From assembly GCA_035508055.1 (NCBI GenBank), contig DATJNO010000052.1:62001-126000 (forward strand): a DNA stretch of 64,000 nt, written 5' to 3'. The position numbers and the translations under genes were made by a program. Shown here one piece after another: positions 50,833 through 59,916 of the stretch (its first letter is position 1; the number at the start of each line of letters is the position of its first letter). Below the pieces are notes generated by a model that was given only the letters and a program-made list of their open reading frames with translations, was not told the DNA's origin and searched no databases. The stretch is from Palsa-89 sp035508055 (GTDB lineage: Bacteria; Acidobacteriota; Terriglobia; Bryobacterales; Bryobacteraceae).

Positions 50833-52018
50833 GCAGTTTGGGATAAAAATCGGTCGATTTTTGCGGCATCACGCCGCCGGAGAACGCCACGGCAGCTACC
50901 TGCTGGATGGTCGTCGGCTCCAGCAGAAACGCGACCTGCGCGCCTGCGCGGACTTTGGCGTACGCCGCATCCAACCCGCGCACGTATTCGATGTGTTTCT
51001 CCTCGCGGACGGCTTCTTCGGTGATGCCGAGCACACCGGCCAACAGTTCCTCATGCAAAACCTGTACGTCGAGTTCGCCGGGCTTACGCTCACGCTCATA
51101 GAGCCGTACCTCGCCGGCAGGCAGCGCCAGGCCGATGCGAATCCGCGCAGGCGCCGGGGTGCGGAAAAGCTGGCGCAATTCGTCGAGGGAGCCGAGCGGC
51201 CGGGCGGGAATCGATGCGGGATCGAATCGCGCGAGCCCTGCCAGCACGCGATGTGTCGCCAGAATCTCCAGGCCGGGCGAATGCATATTGACGAACGTCA
51301 TCATGACGTTGCCGGCATCCTTCCACTGAGGATGCTCCTTGTGAAACGCCAGCGCCGTTTCGTAACGGTGATGCCCGTCGGCGATCAGCAGTTTCTTGTT
51401 CGCCATCAACTGCTGAATGCGGCCGGTGACGGCACGATCAGAAATCTTCCAGACGCGGTGCAGCGCGTCGTACTCGTCCTTCACCGTCGTTACCGGCCCA
51501 GCCGTCGCAGCTTCGCCGAGAATCTTGTCGACAGCCAGCTCCGGATCGGTATAAAGCATGAAAATCTGCCCGAAATGCGCGAGCGTGTGGCGCAGCAGTT
51601 CCATGCGATCCTTCTTTGGGCCCGAGAGCGTTTGCTCATGGCGGTACACCACGCCCGCCGAGTAGTCTTCCACCGCGCCGAGTCCGATGAATCCCTTGCG
51701 CTCCAGAACCTGCCCAGTGTCGGGCACGGTGAAGCGCTGAAAGTAGGCGTAGAAGCACGGCGCACTCTCGCGTTCGAGAATGCCCTCACCGATCCAGTCG
51801 TTCAGCAGGCCCGTAGCGCGCGTGTACACGTTGTGGCTCTCTGTGTCAGAGGGAAGCCGCTGGCCAAGGATGACGCGAACCAGGTTGTACGGACTCAACG
51901 ACAGGTAGCGCGCCTGCATCGCCGCCGAGATCTTGTCGTAAGGCTGCGTGACCAGGTTTTCCGCCAGTCCCGCCTTGGCGCTGTAACGGTAGGGTTGAAA
52001 GGGGAATATGCGTGCCAA
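50798..52018 (-). CDS. DUF1015 family protein
   Basis: A 406-residue cytosolic protein. The sequence IFPFQPYRYS...NLVTQPYDKISAAMQARYLSLSPYNLVRVIL and the later LLIADGHHRYETALAFHKE are signatures of DUF1015, a widespread family without a settled function that includes proposed HipA-like or kinase-related members. The start is TTG at 52018 with no clear ribosome site. Its end overlaps the convergent ferredoxin gene by 35 bases. Confidence 0.85.
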   Translation of the reverse strand: MARIFPFQPYRYSAKAGLAENLVTQPYDKISAAMQARYLSLSPYNLVRVILGQRLPSDTESHNVYTRATGLLNDWIGEGILERESAPCFYAYFQRFTVPDTGQVLERKGFIGLGAVEDYSAGVVYRHEQTLSGPKKDRMELLRHTLAHFGQIFMLYTDPELAVDKILGEAATAGPVTTVKDEYDALHRVWKISDRAVTGRIQQLMANKKLLIADGHHRYETALAFHKEHPQWKDAGNVMMTFVNMHSPGLEILATHRVLAGLARFDPASIPARPLGSLDELRQLFRTPAPARIRIGLALPAGEVRLYERERKPGELDVQVLHEELLAGVLGITEEAVREEKHIEYVRGLDAAYAKVRAGAQVAFLLEPTTIQQVAAVAFSGGVMPQKSTDFYPKLLSGLTIYKLER

Positions 52019-52042
52019 GCGATCAGCATAACAGCCGGCTGC

Positions 52043-52261
52043 TCACTCAGGCAGAGTCAGCAGGTAGGCGCGCACGGCCCAAATCACTCCGGCTACAAAG
52101 AGCAGCGCGAGCGTGCTCCACGGCGCAAACGGACAGGCGCCGGCGAAGCCCAGGTCGTTGGCTTTCGCCGCCGGCGGCAGAGGCAAGAGGGTCCAAACCG
52201 CGAGCCCGGCGAAGACGTACATCAGAACCAGCAGCGCGGTGTTGCGCGTCTTGGACGACAT
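52043..52261 (-). CDS. small two-helix membrane protein
   Basis: A 72-residue protein with two hydrophobic segments (TALLVLMYVFAGLAVWTLLPLPP and WSTLALLFVAGVIWAVRAYLL). It lies 24 bases upstream of the DUF1015 gene on the same strand. No family is recognised. Confidence 0.6.
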   Translation of the reverse strand: MSSKTRNTALLVLMYVFAGLAVWTLLPLPPAAKANDLGFAGACPFAPWSTLALLFVAGVIWAVRAYLLTLPE

Positions 52262-52419
52262 AGGCCGAAACCGCTAGCTTAGCAAGCTCGGCGCGAGTGC
52301 GAAAGAGACAGCCGCTGCGACGTGACCCTGCTCCAGCGCGAGTCTGCTTGCCTGTCCCGCGTGATAAAATGAATCGCCAAATCGCTTTTGGCACGATTCT
52401 CACGCGCGCGAGGCCTAAA

Positions 52420-53031
52420 ATGAGCAAGATCTCACGTAGGGAATTCGTTGAAACCACCGGCGCCGGGTTGGCCATTGCGACCAGCGTTCCCCTGGCGGCC
52501 CAGGAGACAGCGTCCTCGTCTGCGCCGGCCGGCTCGGCTGCGCCGCGCACCTCCATCCAACTGGTTGTCAACGGAACGGAACACCGCATCGAAGTCGAGG
52601 ACCGCTGGACGCTGGTCGAAGTCCTGCGCGATCACCTCGGGCTCACCGGCACCAAGATTGGCTGCGACCGCGGCGAGTGCGGCGCTTGCACGGTCCTGTT
52701 GGACGGCAAGCCGGTCTATTCGTGCAGCCAGCTCGCGGTTTGGGCTGACAGCCGCAGCATCCAGACGGTCGAAGGCCTGGCGCACAACGGTCACCTGCAT
52801 CCGTTGCAGGAGGCTTTCATCGAGCATGACGGCCCGCAGTGCGGCTATTGTACTTCCGGCCAGCTCATGAGCGCCAAGGCGCTGCTCGATCGCAACCCGC
52901 ATCCCACGGCGGACGAAGTGCGCGCCGCCATGACGGGCAACATCTGCCGCTGCTCGAACTACAACCGCTACGTGGAATCGGTGCTGGCCGCGAGTTCCGC
53001 TGGCGCCGGCACGAACGGGAGCCACGCATGA
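52420..53031 (+). CDS. periplasmic molybdenum hydroxylase, [2Fe-2S] subunit (PaoA-like)
   Basis: A 203-residue small subunit of the xanthine-dehydrogenase family with a Tat signal (SRREFVETTGAGLAIATSVPLAAQ). The plant-type cluster ligands are C83, C88, C91 and C102 (GCDRGECGACT), and the second cluster has C142, C145, C177 and C179 (CGYCTSGQ...ICRCSNY). The Tat signal is expected to carry the folded three-subunit complex, as in E. coli PaoABC. ATG 52420 is the start nearest the Tat motif; ATG 52369 is possible. The 3' end overlaps the next gene (ATGA). Confidence 0.9.
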   Translation: MSKISRREFVETTGAGLAIATSVPLAAQETASSSAPAGSAAPRTSIQLVVNGTEHRIEVEDRWTLVEVLRDHLGLTGTKIGCDRGECGACTVLLDGKPVYSCSQLAVWADSRSIQTVEGLAHNGHLHPLQEAFIEHDGPQCGYCTSGQLMSAKALLDRNPHPTADEVRAAMTGNICRCSNYNRYVESVLAASSAGAGTNGSHA

Positions 53032-55133
53032 ACGAGCTCAAGACCGTCGGCCATCCCACCTCGCGCATCGACGCGCTGGAGCGCGTCACCGGCAGAGCGC
53101 AGTACACCGGCGACATTCGCCTGCCCGGCATGCTCTACGCCCGCGTTCTCCGCAGCCCGTATCCGCACGCGCGCATCCGCCGCATCGACGTTTCGAAGGC
53201 GCTGGCGCTGCCCGGCGTGAAGGTCGTCCTCACGCATGAAAACTGCGACACCATTTGGGGCAGTGGCGACATCCGCAACAAACGGTATCTGTTCGACGGC
53301 ACCGTGCGGTTCGTTGGAGACGCCGTGGCAGCCGTCGCGGCGGTGAATCGGCATGTCGCCGAAGAAGCCACGCGCCTCATCGACGTCGATTATGAACCGT
53401 TGCCCTTCGTGCTCGACCCGGAAGAAGCGCTGAAACCGGGCGCGCCGGAGATTCAACCCGGCGGCAATCTTTCGCCCGACAACAAAGGCCAGCACGAGCC
53501 GGAAACCTACACGCGCGGCAATGTCGCCGAAGGCCTCGCGGCTGCAGATCAGGTCTTCGAGGATCAATACACGTCGGTCCACCTCAATAACGCGCAGCTC
53601 GAAATCCGGGTCAGCATCGCGGAATGGCAGGGTGACAAGCTCACCATGCACGCGTCCACGCAGGGCGTCGCCAACTGCCGCATGGAGATGGCGCGCGATC
53701 TGAAGATGCCGCTCGAAAACGTCCGCGTGATCTGCCATTACATGGGCGGCGGATTCGGCAACAAGAATCAGAATCAGGATTTCGATCTGATGGCCGCGGT
53801 GCTCGCGCAGCGCGCCGGCGTGCCCGTGAAACTCGAGTTCACGCGCAAGGAAGACTTCATCGCGGTGCACGGACGCTGGCCTACCAAGCAGTACTACAAG
53901 GTCGGCGTGAAGCGCGACGGCACGCTCACCGCCATCCAGTTCCGCGGCTACAGTGGCATGGGGCCGCATCGCAAGTCGAGCGGCGACATCGCCGGCGTCG
54001 AGTTGTATAAGTGCGCGAATGTCGAAAAGTCCGTCTATCCCGTTTACACCAACATGGCGGTTTCGGCCAATCTGCGCGGGCCGGCCTACCCGCAGGGCAT
54101 CTTCGGCATCGAGTCCCTGATGGACCATATCGCCTACTCACTGCATATGGATCCGGTGGAGTTCCGGGTAAAGAACATGACGCGGATGTATCACGATAAC
54201 GTCCCGTTCACCAGCTTCGGCCTGGAGGATTGCGTACGCCGCGGCGCCGAGGCATTCGAGTGGAAGCAGCGCTGGCACGCGCCCGGTGCTGGCGATGGCC
54301 CGGTGAAGCACGGCGTCGGCATGGCCATGGGCGCATTCAGCGCGGCCATGGGACGCAGCAGCGCGGCCATTGATCTCGACTCGAAAGGAATGTACCACCT
54401 CCACGTCGGCGTGACGGACATCGGCACTGCCGCTAAGACCACCATGGCGTTGATCGCCGCCGAAGCGTTGGAAGTGCCGCTGGAGAAAATCGACGTGGTA
54501 TGGGGCGACACCGGAACCTGCCCGTATTCGGTGGGTGAATCCGGCAGCCGCACGACCACGCACACCGGCTACGCCGTGATCCAGGCGGTGAAGGACCTCA
54601 AACAGCAAATCGCCGACAAGGGACTGCCGCAGGGCGACGAAGTCCGCACCGGCAGCGCGACGCCGGACCCCGCGCCGCTCCAGGACGCGGCCCGCTACGC
54701 CTTCGCAGCGCACTTCGCCGAGGTCGAGGTGGATACAGAAGTCGGCCATGTCCGGGTGACAAAATATCTGGGCGTGCACGACAGCGGTCGCATCATCAAT
54801 CCGCTGACCTGCGCCAGCCAAGTGAAGGGCGGCGCGACCATGGGCATCGGCATGGCGCTGCACGAAGAACTGCTGTACGACAAACCGCACGGCGTGCCGC
54901 TCACCGCCGGCTATTACGGCGCGCGCGTCATGACGCATCTCGACACGCCGGTCATCGACGTGATGTTCGTCGAGCCAGACGACGCCTATGGGCCGTACGG
55001 AGCGAAGTCGATCGGCGAGTCGAGCATCGTTCCCTCGGTGGCGGCCGTCGCCAACGCGATCTTCAACGCTACCGGGAAGCGCATCAAGAACCTACCCATC
55101 ACTCGCGAAAAGCTGCTGGAGGTGCTCGCATGA
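53028..55133 (+). CDS. periplasmic molybdenum hydroxylase, Mo-cofactor subunit (PaoC-like)
   Basis: A 701-residue large subunit that hydroxylates aldehydes or N-heterocycles. Visible features are the N-terminal SRIDALERVTGRAQYTGDIRLPGMLYARVLRSPYPHARI, the cofactor-binding GGGFGNKNQNQD and GESGSRTTTHTGY segments, and the catalytic Glu in YGAKSIGESS near the C-terminus. It has no signal of its own, so export would depend on the small subunit. At about 700 residues it is close to PaoC. It shares four bases with each flanking gene. Confidence 0.92.
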   Translation: MNELKTVGHPTSRIDALERVTGRAQYTGDIRLPGMLYARVLRSPYPHARIRRIDVSKALALPGVKVVLTHENCDTIWGSGDIRNKRYLFDGTVRFVGDAVAAVAAVNRHVAEEATRLIDVDYEPLPFVLDPEEALKPGAPEIQPGGNLSPDNKGQHEPETYTRGNVAEGLAAADQVFEDQYTSVHLNNAQLEIRVSIAEWQGDKLTMHASTQGVANCRMEMARDLKMPLENVRVICHYMGGGFGNKNQNQDFDLMAAVLAQRAGVPVKLEFTRKEDFIAVHGRWPTKQYYKVGVKRDGTLTAIQFRGYSGMGPHRKSSGDIAGVELYKCANVEKSVYPVYTNMAVSANLRGPAYPQGIFGIESLMDHIAYSLHMDPVEFRVKNMTRMYHDNVPFTSFGLEDCVRRGAEAFEWKQRWHAPGAGDGPVKHGVGMAMGAFSAAMGRSSAAIDLDSKGMYHLHVGVTDIGTAAKTTMALIAAEALEVPLEKIDVVWGDTGTCPYSVGESGSRTTTHTGYAVIQAVKDLKQQIADKGLPQGDEVRTGSATPDPAPLQDAARYAFAAHFAEVEVDTEVGHVRVTKYLGVHDSGRIINPLTCASQVKGGATMGIGMALHEELLYDKPHGVPLTAGYYGARVMTHLDTPVIDVMFVEPDDAYGPYGAKSIGESSIVPSVAAVANAIFNATGKRIKNLPITREKLLEVLA

Positions 55134-56101
55134 AAGCCTTTCGTAGCGTCAATCCACGCGACATGAAAGAAGCAGTGGCGTTGCTAGGCCAGCCGAATGC
55201 CTCCGTCGTGGGCGGCGGTAGCGATCTGCTCGGCATGGTGAAGGAGCACCTGGTATCGCCCGACGTGCTGGTGAACCTGAAGTCGATCCACGGGCTGGAC
55301 CGGATCGAGAGCCGAGGCGGGAAGATCAGGATCGGCGGGTTGACCACTTTGGACACGATCAGCGGAGATCAACGCATCCGTAAAGAGTACAGCGTGCTGG
55401 CGGAAGCCGCAGAGAAAGTCGGAACGCCGCAGATCCGCAACGCCGGAACCCTTGCGGGCAACGTCTGCCAGCGCCCCTGGTGCTGGTATTACCGCAACGG
55501 CTTTCAGTGCTTCAAGGCGGGCGGGAACACTTGCTTCTCAGCTTCCGGCGAGAATCAGTTTCATGCGATTTTCGGAGGCGGCCCGAGCTACATTGTGCAT
55601 CCTTCGGACACCGCGCCCGCGCTCGTGGCGCTCGATGCCGAGTTTCACATCGAAGGCCCCAAGGGCCAGCGCGTCGTACCGGCAGCCGACTTCTTCCAAC
55701 TGCCTCGCGTCAATGCCGCGCGCGAAAACGTGCTGGCCAACGACGAAATACTGACCGCCGTGGAGTTTCCCGAGGCGAAGTCAGGAACGCGCGGCGCGTA
55801 TCACAAGGTGCTGGATCGCGAATCCTGGACGCACGCCGTGGTCAGCGTAGCCGTCGTGCTGGAAATGGACCAGACGATCTGCCACAGTGCCCGGGTCGTG
55901 CTGGGCGGCGTGGCTCCGATCCCGTGGCGCCTGCCGAAGGTGGAAGCCTTGCTGACCGGCAAGATGATCACGCCGGAATTGGCCGCTCAAGCCGGGGAAG
56001 CCGCGGTGGAAGGCGCGCACCCGCTGGCGAAGAACAAATACAAAATCCCGCTGACCAAAGCCGCCGTTAAGCGCACGATCCTAGAGGTCGCGAACGCCTA
56101 A
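55130..56101 (+). CDS. periplasmic molybdenum hydroxylase, FAD subunit with extra Fe-S cluster (PaoB-like)
   Basis: A 323-residue FAD_binding_5/CO_deh_flav_C protein. The FAD-binding loops are VVGGGSDLLG and RNAGTLAGNVC. Four cysteines at 113, 118, 127 and 135 lie in a loop after the second FAD loop, as in PaoB and hydroxybenzoyl-CoA reductase, where they hold a [4Fe-4S] cluster. This cluster is absent from xanthine dehydrogenase. The gene completes a small-large-FAD order and overlaps the convergent oligopeptidase gene by 21 bases. Confidence 0.9.
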   Translation: MKAFRSVNPRDMKEAVALLGQPNASVVGGGSDLLGMVKEHLVSPDVLVNLKSIHGLDRIESRGGKIRIGGLTTLDTISGDQRIRKEYSVLAEAAEKVGTPQIRNAGTLAGNVCQRPWCWYYRNGFQCFKAGGNTCFSASGENQFHAIFGGGPSYIVHPSDTAPALVALDAEFHIEGPKGQRVVPAADFFQLPRVNAARENVLANDEILTAVEFPEAKSGTRGAYHKVLDRESWTHAVVSVAVVLEMDQTICHSARVVLGGVAPIPWRLPKVEALLTGKMITPELAAQAGEAAVEGAHPLAKNKYKIPLTKAAVKRTILEVANA

Positions 56102-58123
56102 GACCGTCAGCAGGAACGCGTAGTCGAACGCCACTTCCTTTATGCCTTCGTACCGGCCGGACGGTCCGAAGTGCCCGCTGCCCATGTCGGTCTTGAGCAG
56201 CAGCACATTCTGATCGGTCTTCAGCGCGCGCAGTTTAGCGGCCCACTTGGCCGGCTCCCAATAGGACACGCGCGGATCGTTCAAACCTGCTGTCACCAGC
56301 ATGGTTGGATATTCGCGCGCCGCGGCATTGTCATACGGCGAATACGATCGGATGTAGTCGTAATACTGCTTCTCCGCCGGATTGCCCCACTCTTCGTACT
56401 CAGCCATCGTGAGGGGCAGAGTGGGATCGAGCATCGTGTTCAGCGCGTCGACGAAAGGAACTTTCGCGATTACGGCATGAAATAGCTCGGGCCGCAAATT
56501 CAGAACGGCGCCCATCAGCAATCCGCCGGCGCTGCCGCCCATAATGGCCAGCCGGTCGCTCGAGGTGTAGCGCTCGGCGGCCAAGTGCTCCGCGCACGCG
56601 ATGAAATCCGTGAAAGTGTTCTTCTTGGCGAGTAGCTTGCCTTGATCGTGCCATTCCTCGCCCATTTCAGCGCCGCCGCGGATGTGCGCGATCGCGAACG
56701 CAAAACCGCGGTCCAGCAGGCTCAAGCGGTCGGAGGAAAACACTGGATCGATGCTGTGCCCATAAGCGCCGTAGCCGTAAAGCAGTAGCGGGCTGGTCCC
56801 GTTCTTCTCGAAACCTGCGCGATAGACCAGCGAAATAGGAACTTCCACGCCGTCCGATGCCTTGGCAAAGATGCGCTCGGACCGGTATTGCGACGCATCG
56901 TAACCGCCCTTGACCTCGTACTGCTTCTTTAGCACGCGCTCGCGCGTCTCCACGTTGTAGTCGAAAATGGAAACCGGTGTAACCAGCGACGTGTACCGGA
57001 ACCGCAGTTCCTTGGTCTTGTATTCGAGATTGCCGGCCGGCGCCACGGTGTAAACCGGTTCCGGGAACTCCACGTAGTGAGAAAGCGCGCCTGCGGCGTC
57101 GCGGACGCAAATCTTCTCCAGGCCGCGCTCGCGCTCGTACACCACCATGTGATCTTCAAACGAGTCGACGCCCTCGATGGTCACAGCAGCCCGCGCCGGG
57201 ATTACTTCTTCCCATCCTTCACTCGACGGTTTCGCCACCGTCGTCCGCATCAATCGAAAATTCTTGGCCTGATCGTTGGTGCGGATGTAGAAATAGTCGC
57301 CATGATGCGCTGTGTCATACTCAACGTCCTGCCGCCGCGACAGCATTACGCGAAACTCGCCGCCCGGGTCATCGGCTTCCAGATACCGCTCTTCCGAGGT
57401 CAGCGGGCTGGCCAAATTGATAAAGAGGAAACGGCGGCTGCGGGTTTTTCGCAACCCCAGCGCAAAGCGCCCATCGTCTTCCTGATACACCAAGGTGTCC
57501 GTCGCACCGCCGAGTTCGTGGCGGAACACCCGGTACGGCCGCTTGGATTCATCCAGAACCGTGTAAAAGAAGGTGCGATTATCGTTGGCCCACTCCAGCG
57601 TGTAATAGGTGTTCGCGATGCGATCCGGAAAAAGCTCCCCGGTGATTAGATCCTTCACGAAGATCGTATACGCTTCATCGCCTTCCACGTCGGTGGAATA
57701 TGCAAGGAGCCGATGGTCGGGACTAACAGCGAAATTCCCTACACGGAAATACTTCTCCCCTTCTGCCAGCACGTTCGAATCCAGCAGAATCTCTTCAGCC
57801 GCTTCTAAACTTCCATGCTTGCGGCAGTGAATTGAATAAGCCTTGCCCTCTTCGGTGCGGGTGTAATAAAAGTAGCCGTCGCGCTTTACCGGCACCGAGA
57901 GATCGGTCTCCTGAATGCGGCCGAGGATCTCCTTGTATAACTTTTCGCGCAGCACTTGTGCCGGCGCCATCACTTCGTCCGTGTACCGATTCTCCGCTTC
58001 CAGGTAAGCGACGACGTCGGGGTCCGACCGGTCGCGCAGCCAGAAATAATTGTCGACGCGGGTGTCGCCATGAACCGTGATTTCCTGTGGGACAACTTTC
58101 GCGACCGGCGGACGGGATGGCAA
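56081..58123 (-). CDS. ptrB: oligopeptidase B (S9 family)
   Basis: A 680-residue prolyl-oligopeptidase-family enzyme. An N-terminal propeller begins HGDTRVDNYFWLRDRSDPDV. The hydrolase domain has the catalytic Ser in MGGSAGGLLMG, the Asp near AGLNDPRVSYWEP and the His in DMGSGHFGPSGR. Oligopeptidase B cuts after basic residues in short peptides. No signal peptide. The start codon is TTG at 58123 and directly abuts the TAG of the acyl-CoA synthetase gene, with GAGGAG about nine bases upstream. Confidence 0.9.
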   Translation of the reverse strand: MPSRPPVAKVVPQEITVHGDTRVDNYFWLRDRSDPDVVAYLEAENRYTDEVMAPAQVLREKLYKEILGRIQETDLSVPVKRDGYFYYTRTEEGKAYSIHCRKHGSLEAAEEILLDSNVLAEGEKYFRVGNFAVSPDHRLLAYSTDVEGDEAYTIFVKDLITGELFPDRIANTYYTLEWANDNRTFFYTVLDESKRPYRVFRHELGGATDTLVYQEDDGRFALGLRKTRSRRFLFINLASPLTSEERYLEADDPGGEFRVMLSRRQDVEYDTAHHGDYFYIRTNDQAKNFRLMRTTVAKPSSEGWEEVIPARAAVTIEGVDSFEDHMVVYERERGLEKICVRDAAGALSHYVEFPEPVYTVAPAGNLEYKTKELRFRYTSLVTPVSIFDYNVETRERVLKKQYEVKGGYDASQYRSERIFAKASDGVEVPISLVYRAGFEKNGTSPLLLYGYGAYGHSIDPVFSSDRLSLLDRGFAFAIAHIRGGAEMGEEWHDQGKLLAKKNTFTDFIACAEHLAAERYTSSDRLAIMGGSAGGLLMGAVLNLRPELFHAVIAKVPFVDALNTMLDPTLPLTMAEYEEWGNPAEKQYYDYIRSYSPYDNAAAREYPTMLVTAGLNDPRVSYWEPAKWAAKLRALKTDQNVLLLKTDMGSGHFGPSGRYEGIKEVAFDYAFLLTVLGVRDL

Positions 58124-59860
58124 CTACTGGCTCTCCTCTTTGCCCATGTACAACTCGCTCACTACTTGGCGGTGATTCTCCAGCACCCGGTTGCGCCGCA
58201 CCTTCATGGTGGGCGTCAGCTCGCCCGCTTCGATTGAAAAATCGCGCTCCAGCACGCGGAATTTGCGGATCTGCTCGAAAGGCGCGAGCTGCCGGTTCAC
58301 GCGCGCGACGGCTTTGCCGACTTCAGCGGTGGCTCTGCCCGGCTCCGTGGCATTCACAGTCACCAATGCCGTCACATACGGCAAGCGATCGCCGATCAGC
58401 ACCACTTGATTGATGATCGGCTCGGTCTTGAACAGCATCTCGATGCGCGCCGGATAAATTTTCTTGCCGTTCGAGGACACAATCAGTTCCTTCTTGCGGC
58501 CAGTGATGTAAACGTATCCATCGCCGTCGAATTCCGCAATGTCGCCCGTATACAGCCAACCGTCGCGCAGCACGGCGGCAGTGGCTTCGGGATCCTTGTA
58601 GTAGCCGGAAAACAGCGTCGGACTTTTGATCAACAGCTCGCCGTCCTCCGCCAAGCGCAGCTCCACGCCCGGCAGCTTCACGCCGATGCTTCCCGATTTC
58701 GGCCGTTCGATCGGGTTCAGACAAACGACCCCGCCTTCGGTGAGACCGTAGCCTTCAATCAGGGGCATGCCGATCGCCGCATAGAATCGCGCCAAGTCCC
58801 GCCCCAGGGGCGCCGCACCGGAAGCTGCCACGCGCAAGCGTCCGCCCAGCCGGGCGCGGATTTTTGAGAACACCAGGCGATCCGCAAGCTTGAGCAAAGC
58901 GAGCATGGCCCTGGGCACTGCCTTCCGCTCTTCCCGCAACCGGCTCACCTCGGCGCCCAGCCCCACCGCGCCATCGAAAAGTTTTCTCGACAGTGCGCCG
59001 CGCTTCTTGATCTCCGCATGAATGCTCGCGAAGATGCGCTCCCACACGCGCGGCGGGGCCAGCAGAAACGTCGGCCGGATGGCCTTCATCTCACCGGGCA
59101 GCTTCGAAAGACTCTCCGAAAACCAGACCGGCACACCCATGCGGACGGGCAATAGCTCGATCACCAGACGCTGGGCGATGTGCGCCGACGGCAGAAAGGA
59201 AATCGTGCAATCCTCCGGCGAAAGCGGCAATACCTCGGGGCCCATGTCGATGTTATTCGTCAGCGCCGCATGCGTGACCATGCCCATCTTCGGCTCGCCC
59301 GTCGCGCCGGAAGTGAGATACAGGATGGCAGGATCCTCGGCGCCGAACTCCGCGCGGATCTTTTCGAACGCCCGCGAATCCTCGAGCATTAAGGAACGGC
59401 CCTCCGCGCGCAGTTGTTCCAGCGTCAGCGCGCCCTCGGCCTCGCCAGTCAGCAAAATCCAGTGCACGGCCAAGCCCGGATCTCCAGCCGCGGCGAGCAG
59501 GCCTCGCAAACTCTGCGGGTTTTCCACGAACACCGCGCGCGCATCGCTGGCGCGCAGGTTTCCCACCTGCTCATGCAACGGGTAACTGGTGTACAGCGCC
59601 GCAGCGATAGAGCCGTTCGCCAGAATGCCCAGGTCCGCTAAATAGAACTCGGCTCTCGTCTCGGCATGCAGCGCTACCACGTCTCCCTTGCCGATACCCA
59701 AGCGTCTCAACCCACACGCGATCTCTCTGGCTGTGCGTTCATACTCTGTCCAACTGTACCTGCGGTAGTTACCCTGCCCGGTGGGCTGATGCAGCGCCGG
59801 TGCATCCCCGTGAGTTCGCGCGGTTTCTTCCAGAACCGCATGCATGGTGCGAGCGCTCAT
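58124..59860 (-). CDS. AMP-binding long-chain acyl-CoA synthetase
   Basis: A 578-residue ANL-superfamily enzyme that activates fatty acids with ATP and CoA. The core motif is YLTSGATGEPKMG (P-loop), then YGLTEGG, YTGDIAEFDGDGYVYITGRKKELIVSSNGKKI (adenylate-binding and hinge) and the C-terminal PTMKVRRNRVLENH with the catalytic Lys. It is of the FadD15/ACSL type. ATG 59860 is chosen because the longer frame to 60031 overlaps the divergent phosphatase gene; ATG 59845 is also possible. It precedes the oligopeptidase B gene without a gap. Confidence 0.9.
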   Translation of the reverse strand: MSARTMHAVLEETARTHGDAPALHQPTGQGNYRRYSWTEYERTAREIACGLRRLGIGKGDVVALHAETRAEFYLADLGILANGSIAAALYTSYPLHEQVGNLRASDARAVFVENPQSLRGLLAAAGDPGLAVHWILLTGEAEGALTLEQLRAEGRSLMLEDSRAFEKIRAEFGAEDPAILYLTSGATGEPKMGMVTHAALTNNIDMGPEVLPLSPEDCTISFLPSAHIAQRLVIELLPVRMGVPVWFSESLSKLPGEMKAIRPTFLLAPPRVWERIFASIHAEIKKRGALSRKLFDGAVGLGAEVSRLREERKAVPRAMLALLKLADRLVFSKIRARLGGRLRVAASGAAPLGRDLARFYAAIGMPLIEGYGLTEGGVVCLNPIERPKSGSIGVKLPGVELRLAEDGELLIKSPTLFSGYYKDPEATAAVLRDGWLYTGDIAEFDGDGYVYITGRKKELIVSSNGKKIYPARIEMLFKTEPIINQVVLIGDRLPYVTALVTVNATEPGRATAEVGKAVARVNRQLAPFEQIRKFRVLERDFSIEAGELTPTMKVRRNRVLENHRQVVSELYMGKEESQ

Positions 59861-59916
59861 GAGGCTATTGTAGACGGCGCGCGTTCTGCGAGGCTGTACC
59901 ATGCGAGCCTGTAAGC

